A stretch of DNA of 64,000 bases, from contig PXSZ01000010.1 in assembly GCA_003023105.1 (NCBI GenBank), positions 1-64,000 of the forward strand, read 5' to 3'. Positions within the stretch are counted from its first letter, which is position 1. The number at the start of each line of letters is the position of its first letter. Of this stretch, positions 56,197-64,000 are shown in pieces. The position numbers and the translations under genes are program-made. A model generated the notes under the pieces. That model searched no databases, was not told the origin of the DNA, and saw nothing but the letters and a program-made list of their open reading frames with translations. The DNA comes from Bacteroidetes bacterium QH_10_64_37 (lineage in GTDB: Bacteria > Bacteroidota > Rhodothermia > Rhodothermales > Salinibacteraceae).

Positions 56197-58449
56197 ATGT
56201 CTTACCGCTCTTTTTGGCATTGCCTGGCAGTGCTATGCCTACTCATAACGTTTCTCCCTCTCGATGCTTCCGCCCAGAGCCGCGTTCGCGGTCGCGTAGT
56301 GGAAGATGGATCGCAGACGCCCATTGCGCGGGCGAACGTCCTCTTCCGACGCGGAGATGCCACTCAGGGCACGAGCACCAATGAAAACGGCCGCTTTCAG
56401 ATTGCACTGGACCCGGGCGAGTACACCGTCGAGGTGTCTGGTCTGGGGTACGGGGGCGCGCGCCGGACCGTAAGGGTGCGGTCCGGGGAAGCGACGTCGG
56501 TCAAATTCGCCCTCTCGCCACGCGAGTACTCGCTCAACGAAATTGTGGTCAGTGAGGAGCGCCGCGGGGGCGCCGACGCCGTCTCTACGGTCCAAAAGAT
56601 CGAATACGCGGCGATCGAGTCGCAGGATGCAGCGGACGTGTCGGAGCTTGCGCAGCTGGTGCCCGCCACGCACGTCCAGACCAACTCCCGCGGCCAAACC
56701 ATTCTCTACTTCCGCAACGCGGGGGATCGGCAGGTCGGGCAGTTTTTTGACGGGGCGCTCCTCAATATTCCCTGGGACAACCGGGTTAACATCAGCCTCA
56801 TTCCCGCCAGCGTGGTCGGAGAGATGACCGTGACGAAGGGGGTGCCCTCGGTGCGGTACGGGGCCAACGTTCTCGGTGGGGCCATCAACTTCCAGTCGCG
56901 GACCCTCGACTCGCGGGGGCAGCGCACCGAACTGATAGGGGCCCTGGGCACGGCCGAGCAACGTCGTGCGTCGGTCACGCACCTCGGGCGCACGCAGAAT
57001 TGGGACTATACAGCGGCGGCGCAGTACACCGAGCGGGGGAATCAACCCCTTCCCGGAGGGGCGAATTTGGAGAACAACCAGCCCCTTGCGGACCGCCGCA
57101 TCAACACCGATCGGCAGCTCCTCAGCGCCTTTGGCCGAGCCAGTCGCCGCTTTGGGAATGGCGGACAGGTGGCCGTCTCAGTGCTCCACGTCGATGCTGA
57201 GCAGGGGGTTGCCCCGGAAGGAAATGAAGCGAGGCCTGGAGACTCGCGCTATTGGCGGCATCCGCTCTGGCAAAAGTCGACCGTGATTGCCAACGGGCAG
57301 GTGCCGCTGGGAACGAACACCTCGCTTCGCGGGGCCGCCTGGGGGAGTCGCTTCGCCCAGGACATCGCCGACTACCAGAGCATTAATTACGATGCCCTGA
57401 GGTCCATCCAGGAAGACCGGGACCTGACAGCTGGGATTCGTCTCATTGGCACGCAGTCCCTTTCGGCAGGCACGCTCATGCTTGCATTTAACGGACTGAC
57501 GACTCGCCATCATCAGACCAACATCCCCTATTCCGGCGGTACGGAAGGCACCGACTCAGTCAGCGTCTATCGACAGAACATCTTCAGCGTGGGCACCGAG
57601 TATGAGGTGGAGGTGCATCCCCGCGTCGAACTCACCGCCGGGGCCAGCTTCGACGGCACGGCCACGCCGGAAACCGGTCCGTTTCCGGATCGCGACCCGA
57701 TTTACACGTGGGGCCTGAACACCGGCATTCGGATCGACGCGGGGCAGCGATGGGCCGTGCGCGGGGCCTTTGGCCGAAAGACGCGGTTCCCGACCATGCG
57801 GGAGCTCTTCGGCGCGGCGATCGGCAAGTTCGTGCCGAACCCGACCCTGAAGCCGGTGTCGGCCTGGATCGGCGAGGCGGGCGTAGAGTACCGCACGTCG
57901 ACCCTCTACGTCGGATCGACCGCCTTCCACAACCGGGTCTACGACACCATCGACAAACGTACCTTCCAGGACGGGCCGAACGAAGGGAAGGAGCAGCGCA
58001 TCAACCTGCAGGGCGCGCGCATCTACGGTCTCGAAACGACGCTGCGCTGGACGCCAACGGAGGCGCTCGTGCTCGACGGGAACCTCACGTGGTCCCGCCC
58101 CCGAGGCTTCACGGAGTCGGGCACTCAGCGGCTCGATGAGAAGCCCACCTGGCTGGGCACCGGTCGGATCTCCTACGAGCTTCCGTTCGGGTTATCGGTG
58201 ATGGGGCAGGGCCGCTACACGGGAGGCGTCTACGCCCGCAACGAGCAGAACAATTTTGTGCCGCTGCCCTCGTCTCCGTCACTCGTCCTGGACGCTCGCC
58301 TCAGCTACGCCCTGTCGAATATCACCAGCGGGGTCGACGGCCGCCTGTACGTGCGGGGCGAGAATCTGACCGACGAGGCCGTCTTCATTGGACTGGGGCT
58401 TCCCCGTCCGGGACGGTCATTTCGGGCGGGCGTTGAACTGGCCTTTTAG
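56197..58449 (+). CDS. TonB-dependent outer-membrane receptor
   Basis: A 750-residue receptor: signal peptide (VLCLLITFLPLDASA-Q), N-terminal CarboxypepD_reg domain at residues 28-110 (VRGRVVEDGSQTPIARANVLFRR), plug domain (ADVSELAQLVPATHVQTNSRGQTILYFRNAG, VTKGVPSVRYGANVLGGAINF), then a 22-strand barrel (about residue 260 onward) ending RAGVELAF with the terminal Phe. No STN signalling domain is present, so no direct anti-sigma partner is implied. The cargo is unknown; the neighbours give no siderophore or B12 genes. The preceding small exported gene may be a partner. Confidence 0.9.
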   Translation: MSYRSFWHCLAVLCLLITFLPLDASAQSRVRGRVVEDGSQTPIARANVLFRRGDATQGTSTNENGRFQIALDPGEYTVEVSGLGYGGARRTVRVRSGEATSVKFALSPREYSLNEIVVSEERRGGADAVSTVQKIEYAAIESQDAADVSELAQLVPATHVQTNSRGQTILYFRNAGDRQVGQFFDGALLNIPWDNRVNISLIPASVVGEMTVTKGVPSVRYGANVLGGAINFQSRTLDSRGQRTELIGALGTAEQRRASVTHLGRTQNWDYTAAAQYTERGNQPLPGGANLENNQPLADRRINTDRQLLSAFGRASRRFGNGGQVAVSVLHVDAEQGVAPEGNEARPGDSRYWRHPLWQKSTVIANGQVPLGTNTSLRGAAWGSRFAQDIADYQSINYDALRSIQEDRDLTAGIRLIGTQSLSAGTLMLAFNGLTTRHHQTNIPYSGGTEGTDSVSVYRQNIFSVGTEYEVEVHPRVELTAGASFDGTATPETGPFPDRDPIYTWGLNTGIRIDAGQRWAVRGAFGRKTRFPTMRELFGAAIGKFVPNPTLKPVSAWIGEAGVEYRTSTLYVGSTAFHNRVYDTIDKRTFQDGPNEGKEQRINLQGARIYGLETTLRWTPTEALVLDGNLTWSRPRGFTESGTQRLDEKPTWLGTGRISYELPFGLSVMGQGRYTGGVYARNEQNNFVPLPSSPSLVLDARLSYALSNITSGVDGRLYVRGENLTDEAVFIGLGLPRPGRSFRAGVELAF

Positions 58450-58471
58450 CTCTTCGCCGACAAGGAAGCAA

Positions 58472-58813
58472 TTATGGGGTCTCTGAGTTCGTCGCCCGCC
58501 GGGCGGCGCTGCTGATCGCGTCTGCCGAGCGGGCTACGGTATAGCTGTGGGCGTGAGGCCGGTCGGCGAAGAGGGGCTTGACGGTCGACCAGGTATTGCG
58601 GAAGAGGGTGCTGTCCCGGTACACATCGAGGGCTTCAGTGCTTTTCCAGTGGCTTTGGGTCGTGAAGGCGGCGGGCGCGTCGGCGTCTCGCCACAGCTCC
58701 AGGTGCCGGCATCCTGGGAAAGAGCGGATTTGTGGGGCCGTCTCGTCGAACTGGTCGAGGAACTCTTTGACGGCATTGGGGGCGAACGTCATGCGGACAA
58801 TGCGGACGAGCAC
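58472..58813 (-). CDS. Antibiotic-biosynthesis-monooxygenase-like (ABM) protein
   Basis: A 113-residue protein with MLVRIVRMTFAPNAVKEFLDQFDE, FPGCRHLELWRDADAP and FTTQSHWKSTEALDVYRDSTLFRNTW, the dimeric ferredoxin-like ABM fold seen in quinol monooxygenases and heme-degrading IsdG-type proteins. The His/Trp pair that distinguishes real monooxygenases cannot be judged by eye. It is transcribed leftward after the DUF2851 gene, with a 57-base gap. Confidence 0.75.
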   Translation of the reverse strand: MLVRIVRMTFAPNAVKEFLDQFDETAPQIRSFPGCRHLELWRDADAPAAFTTQSHWKSTEALDVYRDSTLFRNTWSTVKPLFADRPHAHSYTVARSADAISSAARRATNSETP

Positions 58814-58869
58814 AGGGTCGAAGGTAGGTGAGTTGATGAGTCACGTGGGCTTACGGATTGCGCGTGGGC

Positions 58870-60303
58870 TTACGGATTGGAAGATGAGGGGTTGAGGAGG
58901 TGCTGGCCGATGCGGCAGTCCAGGCAGCCCCCCTCCGTGCAGTAGTTGCGGTACAGTTCGTGGAGCCCCTGGGCGTCGAAGGCCGAGTCGGCGTTCGTGC
59001 CGAGATCCCGGAAGCGGCGCACCACGCGGTCTCCGGAGACGGGGAGGGCGCGGAGGAGGGCCAGGACGGCTTCGGACTGGTCCTCGTCGTCGCGGCGCTC
59101 GGCGTCGAGCAGAAGGAGGGGGGCCACGGCGTTCACCAAAAGCGTGTCAATGCGGGAGGTGCCGAGACTCGGATCGTGCTCTTTGGCCCGCTTGGTGAGG
59201 TGGTAGTGCGTGCGCCAGAAGTCGGGCGGCGTCGCGTCGAGGGCGTTGCGGAGGGCACCGGGGTTGTCCCGGTCCAGCGCCGCGCGGAGCACCGACAGCG
59301 GATCGTCGGCGAGCAAAGCGCCGTCGGCGTACCAGGCGGCCGCCTGCGCGATGCGGAGGGGCGGAAAGTTGTTGGGCCGCAGGCGGAAGAAGGACCAGGC
59401 GGTCGACGACATGGGCGCCACGTCGAGCCGCACCTGAAGGCGCCGGAAGCGGTCGCGGAGGGCCATCGCGTAATCGGCTGTGGCCCGGTCGGTCTCCAGC
59501 AGATCGCCGGGCTCGGGCAAAAGGCCCGCCGTCCCGAGAAGGAGCGCTTCTCGGTTCCGCGGATTCTCCATTGCGCGGAGGGTGTCGGGGGCCGTGCGCT
59601 CGGCGAGCGTCGACATCGGCGCGTCGTTCTTCGAGTACCCCAGTCCCGCGAAGAGCCGTTCGTGCAGGGCCGCGTCCAGAGAGGTCTCGTCCGGATCGGG
59701 AAGTTGGTCGCGCTTTCGGGCCAGGCGCTCTCCGGCAAGGTAGTGAATCCAGGCCCACCGATAATTGGACGGCACCTCGTCCCAGCGCGGCGCGCAGGGG
59801 AGCGAGTCGTCATCGGCCCGCGTGTGGAAGGCGTGGAGCAGTTCGCGAAGCGGGGTGTCGAGGCGAGGGTAGAGCACGATCTCGGGCAGGGGCGACTCGT
59901 CGGAGCGCAGCAGGCCGCCGGTCCACACGTCGGCGTGGAGGGTGACGTGGAGCACCACGCTGTCGTAGCGCGGGTCGGTGTGGTGCTCATGCTCAAACCA
60001 CCCGCCGGAGGTGTTGTGGATCTCGACGTGGCCGCGCCAGTCCATTCCACCGATGCGGATGTGAGCATTCTGAAAGTCCGGCCCGGCATCGGGATTTTGG
60101 GTTCCCGGATCGAGAGTCCGAACGGCCGCGTCGTTCGTCGTCGTGAGCTCATCGGTTGCAAACCGTTGGCGGGCCCAGAGGTCCTGGACGAGCGCCTCGG
60201 GCACGTCGGGCGGGCCCGGAGGCGGTTCGTGGAGCTCCTCGTTCTCGTCTCGTGAACCGGTGGGGGAGGGACCGAACGGCGGCGGGGTGTCGGGGGCGCT
60301 CAT
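58870..60303 (-). CDS. DUF2851 family protein
   Basis: A 477-residue cytoplasmic protein: VQDLWARQRFATDELTTTN, LDPGTQNPDAGPDFQNAHIRIGGMDWRGHVEIHNTSGGWFEHEHHTDPRYDSVVLHVTL, and near the C-terminus YRNYCTEGGCLDCRIGQHLL with a Cys pair. These are hallmarks of DUF2851, widespread in Bacteroidota and often beside nucleases; a restriction-endonuclease-like fold has been proposed for the N-terminal part but activity is unknown. It diverges from a small membrane gene. Confidence 0.85.
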   Translation of the reverse strand: MSAPDTPPPFGPSPTGSRDENEELHEPPPGPPDVPEALVQDLWARQRFATDELTTTNDAAVRTLDPGTQNPDAGPDFQNAHIRIGGMDWRGHVEIHNTSGGWFEHEHHTDPRYDSVVLHVTLHADVWTGGLLRSDESPLPEIVLYPRLDTPLRELLHAFHTRADDDSLPCAPRWDEVPSNYRWAWIHYLAGERLARKRDQLPDPDETSLDAALHERLFAGLGYSKNDAPMSTLAERTAPDTLRAMENPRNREALLLGTAGLLPEPGDLLETDRATADYAMALRDRFRRLQVRLDVAPMSSTAWSFFRLRPNNFPPLRIAQAAAWYADGALLADDPLSVLRAALDRDNPGALRNALDATPPDFWRTHYHLTKRAKEHDPSLGTSRIDTLLVNAVAPLLLLDAERRDDEDQSEAVLALLRALPVSGDRVVRRFRDLGTNADSAFDAQGLHELYRNYCTEGGCLDCRIGQHLLNPSSSNP

Positions 60304-60395
60304 GGAAAAACGGGGCGTCGGCCGGAGAAGATGTGCGGGACTTTATACATTAGACACACGACCCCGTCGAATCATAACGTCTGGTGAACGACGGC

Positions 60396-60698
60396 ATGAT
60401 GGATGTGTCCAATCGATCGGCCCTCCCGGACCTGGCCACCTGGCCGGTATTCGGAGTGATTATTGCCCTTTTGCTCGGCGCCCTCGTGCTCGACGCCGTG
60501 CTCTCGCCCCACTGGACCGATCCGTTCCGGGAGGCGGGGACCTGGGTGCTCATCGGCGTGGCCCTTGGATTTGGGCTTCGGGGCGTAGGCCAGTGGAGGG
60601 CGCGTCGGGAGCGCGGGGGCGAAACGACGCTCCGTCGCCTGAGCCTTGCGGTATGGGCTGCCGCGGCCCTGGGCGGGTTTCTGAGTTTCCTTTTGTAG
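60396..60698 (+). CDS. Small membrane protein of unknown function
   Basis: A 100-residue protein with three membrane segments (WPVFGVIIALLLGALVLDAVL, AGTWVLIGVALGFGLRGVG, LSLAVWAAAALGGFLSFLL). ATG 60396 is used; a GTG at 60384 in frame adds four residues. No homology recognised. It lies 28 bases before the nuclease gene on the same strand, so co-transcription is likely. Confidence 0.5.
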   Translation: MMDVSNRSALPDLATWPVFGVIIALLLGALVLDAVLSPHWTDPFREAGTWVLIGVALGFGLRGVGQWRARRERGGETTLRRLSLAVWAAAALGGFLSFLL

Positions 60699-60726
60699 AC
60701 ATGAGGAGCATTCACCAGTTTTCGCT

Positions 60727-61257
60727 ATGACCCGTGCCTTTGTCCTCCGTTCGTCGGTCTGGTCTTCCGGCTTTGTGCGAGGACTTGTGCGGGGGATCTT
60801 CGTTCTGCTTCTGTGGAGTCCCGTCCTTGTCCAGGCGCAGTCGTACGTGGGCACGGGACGGGCGGTGCTGGACGGGGACACGGTTGAGTTGCTTCGTGAG
60901 ACCGGCCAGATTGTGCGGATTGAGCTTTACGGGATCGACGCGCCCGAGCTCGGGCAGCCCTGTGGAATCGAGGCAGCGCGGGCCCTGCGGCGTGCGGTCT
61001 TCCAGCGGCGGGTGCGCGCGGTGGCGGAGGGGAGCGACGAAGACGGGCGGCCCCTGTTCGTGCTCCGTGTGGGCGACCGCGTGGTCAACGAGCAGTTGAT
61101 CCGAAGCGGGCTTGCGTGGTGGGACCGGCGGCGCGCCTCTCACGACGATCGTCTCGGTCGGCTGGAGCAACGCGCCCGACGGGCCGAGCGGGGCCTCTGG
61201 GCGCAATCTGATCCAGTGCCGCCGTGGACGTGGCGGAACAAGAAGGGGGAATCGTAG
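60727..61257 (+). CDS. Exported staphylococcal-nuclease-like (thermonuclease) protein
   Basis: A 176-residue nuclease with signal peptide (GIFVLLLWSPVLVQA-Q). The core has VLDGDTVELL (first metal Asp), VRIELYGIDAPE (catalytic Arg, Asp and Glu), and GRPLFVLRVGDRVVNEQLIRSGLAWW, the expected SNase order. It probably degrades DNA or RNA outside the cytoplasm. It is followed after 180 bases by the AddB-like gene. Confidence 0.88.
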   Translation: MTRAFVLRSSVWSSGFVRGLVRGIFVLLLWSPVLVQAQSYVGTGRAVLDGDTVELLRETGQIVRIELYGIDAPELGQPCGIEAARALRRAVFQRRVRAVAEGSDEDGRPLFVLRVGDRVVNEQLIRSGLAWWDRRRASHDDRLGRLEQRARRAERGLWAQSDPVPPWTWRNKKGES

Positions 61258-61438
61258 GGAAACCAAGAGCACCGGGGGCAACCGCGACGGTCCCTCTCAA
61301 TTTTGTTTTGTGCCCCTCGACCGGCACCTTGTGAGGGACGGTCCGGCGTGGGGGCAGCGGGGTGGGAACGGCTCCTGCGTCGCCTCGGTGACGCTGGTTG
61401 CTTCACTCCTCTCCACAGTTCCCCTACGACCGGCACTC

Positions 61439-64000
61439 ATGGATCCCTCCTCCGCTCCGCGCTCGCAGCTTCAGGCGCTGTGCCGCGCGTATCCCCGCGC
61501 CCCGAAGGTCGTGCTCGTGCCCCGGAGCCAGATCGGACGCGCGCTCGAAGACGCCCTCGCCCGGGCCGAGGGCGGATGGGCCGGCGTGACGACCCTGATT
61601 GTGCGCCACTACGCCGAGCAGGTCGCGCAGCCCCGACTCGCGGCCTCCGGTCGCGCCGAGCTGCCGGTCGGCGGACGCTCGTTTCTGGTGGCACGCCTTC
61701 TGCACCAGCTCCAGCGTCGCGGTACGCTCGATGGATTGCCGGGACCCGGACAGCTGGCCGGTACCGTCGCCGAGGCCGTCGAGACGCTCCGGCGGGGCGG
61801 CGCTTCGCCCGACGACGTGCAGGCCCGAGCGGAGGACCCTGACGCGTCGGCAACGTTTCGCGTGGTGGCTGCCTGCTACGACGGCTACCTGGACACGCTG
61901 GACGCGAAGAATCTCTACGACGACGCCGAGGTCTTTCGGTGGGCCGCCGAGCAAGTGAAGGAGGGGGCTCCCTCGGTCTCGCAGACCGTGGTGGCGGTGT
62001 GCGACGAAGTGGACCTGCCCGAACGAGCCTGTCAGTTTGTGCGTGTGGTCCGGGACCGGTGCCGGAGCTTCGTCCGAATCGGCCGTCCGGCGCCCGACGA
62101 TCCGCCCCCGCAGACGGCCGCCGCGCACTTCGCGGACGTAGCGCCTCCCGACGCTGTTGACCCCCCCGAGGAGGACGACCGCTCCGTTCACACCTGCCGG
62201 GCGGTGGGGGCCGGCAACGAGGTCGACGCGGTGTTTCGAGACCTTCTTGCAGACGACGTGCCGCTCGACGAGGTGGAGATCGCCGTAGCGGGGGAGCGGC
62301 CCTACGTCTCCCTCATCGCCGACCGTGCCGACCGGATGGACGTGCCCGTGTCCGTCGGCACCGGCGTGCCGGTCGCGCAGACCCGCACGGGGAAAGCGCT
62401 GCTCTCGTTTTTTGAATGGATCACCGAGGACTTCGACCCGGAGCTGCTGATTCGCATGCTCCGCAGCGGCCACCTCCGGCTCGACCGCGTCCGGGACGAC
62501 ATCGAAGACGAGACCGGGGCGGTCGACCTGGAGGCCCACGAGGTGGCGTCCCTTCTGGCCGCCCGTCGCTACGAGGCGGGGCGGGACGGCTACACGAAGG
62601 CGCTCGGTGCGGCGATCGGCCGCCTGGAGGAGCACATCGATAATCTGGAGAATCAGGGACTGCCCCCCGATCGCGACCGGGCGCAACGATGCAAACTGGA
62701 ATTTGTGCACCGGGTCGTGCAGCAGCTCCTCAATCTCGCCCCTCGGGAGGCATCGATCCGAGAGATGGCAACGAAGGCGAGGGCGTTCGTCGAAGAGTTT
62801 GGTCCCGTGGATCCGCCGTCCGACGACACGCCGGAGTCGGAGCGGACCCTCGACGAGGCGGCCCGCAGCGTGCTCTGGCAGCGGATTGATCGGCTCATAG
62901 GCGTCCCGGTGAACTACGAGGCGTCCGGCCCCCGGCTGGCCGTTCTCCTCCGGCGCTGGCTGGAGGGGCAGTACGTGCGGGCCGAGCACCCGCGGCCCGG
63001 CACCGCCCACGTGGTGCCGCTCGAAAGCGCCGGGTACGGCGGCCGCTCGCATCTCTACGTCGTCGGTATGGACGGCGACACCCTCTCGACGGCGGCGGTG
63101 GAAGACGCCCTGCTCCGCGACCACGACCGCCGTGCCCTGAGCGACGCCCTCGAAGGCGTGCTCCCCGAGCAACGGTCGGCCCCGGACGAGGCGCAGTGGC
63201 GTCACGAGCGCGCCCTCGCTCGGCACGCCGGCACGCTTTCCCTCTACACGCGCATCTTCGACGTGGACAGTGGCGAGGAACGGTACCCATCGCCCCTCTT
63301 CCTGCGGCTCGAAGAAGACGCGACGGTGGACGGCGCTCCCGGGCGGCGGTCCGCGGCGTCGGGCCGCGTCGAAGGATTTCTCCCGGCCCCCGAGGCGCTT
63401 CGGCTCAGCGACGCGGAGGCATGGCTCGCGTGCTCCCGGGCTCGGGACGCCGCGCCAACAGGAACCGAGACGGCCCGAACCGCCCTCCAGGCCCGCTATC
63501 CCTGGATCCACCGTGGAGAGCTCGCCCGACAGGCCCGCAAGTCCGACGCGTACACCGTCCACGACGGGCTGTTGACCGACGGCAACTACCCGGAGCTGGA
63601 CTTTCTGCGCGGGGACTACGACGGCCCGCCGATGTCTGCTGGGCGGCTGGAAACGTTCTCCGAAACCCCGTACCTGTATTTTCTGAAGTACGTCCTCGGC
63701 GTGGAGTCCCTCGACGAGCCGGCCCTGGACGACGAGCCCTGGCTGAACGCCCTCCGCCGGGGGAGCATCCTCCACGCCACCTTCGAGACGTTCATGACGA
63801 CGCTCGACGAGCGCGGCGAGCGGCCCGCCCTTGAGCATGAATCGCTTCTGCGGGAGACCCTCAGGAAGGAACTCGAGGCGGAAATCGAGAAGGTCGCTCC
63901 GTCCAGCGAGGGGGTCGAAGAGGCGGCCTACCGCCAGCTGCTGGAGGATGCCCTTGTCTTTCTGTCGGCCGAGAGTGCGCACTGCCGCACCCACGAGCCG
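61439..64000 (+). CDS. AddB/RexB-like PD-(D/E)XK exonuclease (3' end beyond window)
   Basis: The frame starts at ATG 61439 and is open to the window end (854 codons seen). The N-terminus VVLVPRSQIGRALEDALARA is the degenerate P-loop region of inactivated superfamily I helicases as in AddB; VEIAVAGERPYVSLIADRADRMDVPVSVG and the following helical part match the AddB C-terminal helicase-like domain. The nuclease domain opens at MSAGRLETFSETPYLYFLKYVLG, followed by RRGSILHATFETF with the first metal His; the catalytic motifs come after the window. In many relatives the iron-sulfur Cys sits in the position of the Thr in SETPYLYF. With a UvrD/AddA-type helicase it would process double-strand DNA ends. 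Confidence 0.75.
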   Translation, partial: MDPSSAPRSQLQALCRAYPRAPKVVLVPRSQIGRALEDALARAEGGWAGVTTLIVRHYAEQVAQPRLAASGRAELPVGGRSFLVARLLHQLQRRGTLDGLPGPGQLAGTVAEAVETLRRGGASPDDVQARAEDPDASATFRVVAACYDGYLDTLDAKNLYDDAEVFRWAAEQVKEGAPSVSQTVVAVCDEVDLPERACQFVRVVRDRCRSFVRIGRPAPDDPPPQTAAAHFADVAPPDAVDPPEEDDRSVHTCRAVGAGNEVDAVFRDLLADDVPLDEVEIAVAGERPYVSLIADRADRMDVPVSVGTGVPVAQTRTGKALLSFFEWITEDFDPELLIRMLRSGHLRLDRVRDDIEDETGAVDLEAHEVASLLAARRYEAGRDGYTKALGAAIGRLEEHIDNLENQGLPPDRDRAQRCKLEFVHRVVQQLLNLAPREASIREMATKARAFVEEFGPVDPPSDDTPESERTLDEAARSVLWQRIDRLIGVPVNYEASGPRLAVLLRRWLEGQYVRAEHPRPGTAHVVPLESAGYGGRSHLYVVGMDGDTLSTAAVEDALLRDHDRRALSDALEGVLPEQRSAPDEAQWRHERALARHAGTLSLYTRIFDVDSGEERYPSPLFLRLEEDATVDGAPGRRSAASGRVEGFLPAPEALRLSDAEAWLACSRARDAAPTGTETARTALQARYPWIHRGELARQARKSDAYTVHDGLLTDGNYPELDFLRGDYDGPPMSAGRLETFSETPYLYFLKYVLGVESLDEPALDDEPWLNALRRGSILHATFETFMTTLDERGERPALEHESLLRETLRKELEAEIEKVAPSSEGVEEAAYRQLLEDALVFLSAESAHCRTHEP

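Noticed and set aside
61424..63994. 856-codon antisense ORF at the right end
   Set aside because: The plus-strand frame from 61439 shows AddB-like motifs; the antisense is a shadow.

Overview
The window looks like a chromosomal segment of a high-GC, extremely halophilic member of the Bacteroidota/Rhodothermota, most likely Salinibacter or a close relative. Reasons: the proteins are acidic (many D/E-rich stretches); FtsH, PckA and PurA read like Salinibacter proteins as I remember them; TonB receptors carry an N-terminal CarboxypepD_reg domain; a secreted protein family typical of Bacteroidota is present; and most start codons have no Shine-Dalgarno sequence. No database search was possible, so genus is inference. 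High GC produces very long antisense shadow ORFs, which were discarded.

Layout. 1-1.8 kb: a sugar-catabolism remnant (cut SIS isomerase, intact tagatose-bisphosphate aldolase non-catalytic-type protein, decayed sodium/solute symporter). 1.9-9.3 kb: fbp, then a leftward group of a TPR lipoprotein-like/secreted protein, a secreted amidotransferase-like protein, a small outer-membrane protein, an RmlD-like reductase and serS. 9.4-17.4 kb: the classic envelope cluster dxr-rseP-uppS-bamA-skp-skp, then panB. 18.8-22.9 kb: a GMC oxidoreductase with its Tat-signal small subunit, surE and a YjbQ protein. 23-31.6 kb: mscS, a disrupted folD, asd, a GNAT gene fused to the 3' end of a tRNA-Gly, pckA, a UbiA-like membrane protein and asnS. 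31.7-43.6 kb: a SIMPL protein, an alpha/beta hydrolase, secD-secF, purA, an orphan histidine kinase, a sigma-like/anti-sigma-like membrane fusion, a SAM hydrolase-type protein, a GbsR-like regulator and yraN. 43.6-49.8 kb: an exported protein, acs, ftsH and msrB. 50.2-50.8 kb: four tRNAs (Tyr, Gly, Thr, initiator Met). 51-60.3 kb: a 1200-residue DUF4175 protein, a lipoprotein, a TonB receptor with a small exported partner, a monooxygenase-like protein and a DUF2851 protein. 60.4-64 kb: a small membrane protein, a secreted nuclease and the start of an AddB-like exonuclease that runs off the end.

Function. Much of the window is housekeeping: envelope biogenesis (RseP, UppS, BamA, Skp, SecDF, FtsH), gluconeogenesis (Fbp, PckA), translation (SerRS, AsnRS, tRNAs) and cofactor or amino-acid synthesis (PanB, Asd, Dxr). 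The unusual content is a set of small lesions confined to the first 33 kb (SIS, symporter, folD, GNAT/tRNA, and the 5' end of the hydrolase), two intergenic elements with matching ends, dispersed intergenic repeats, and the sigma/anti-sigma-like fusion.
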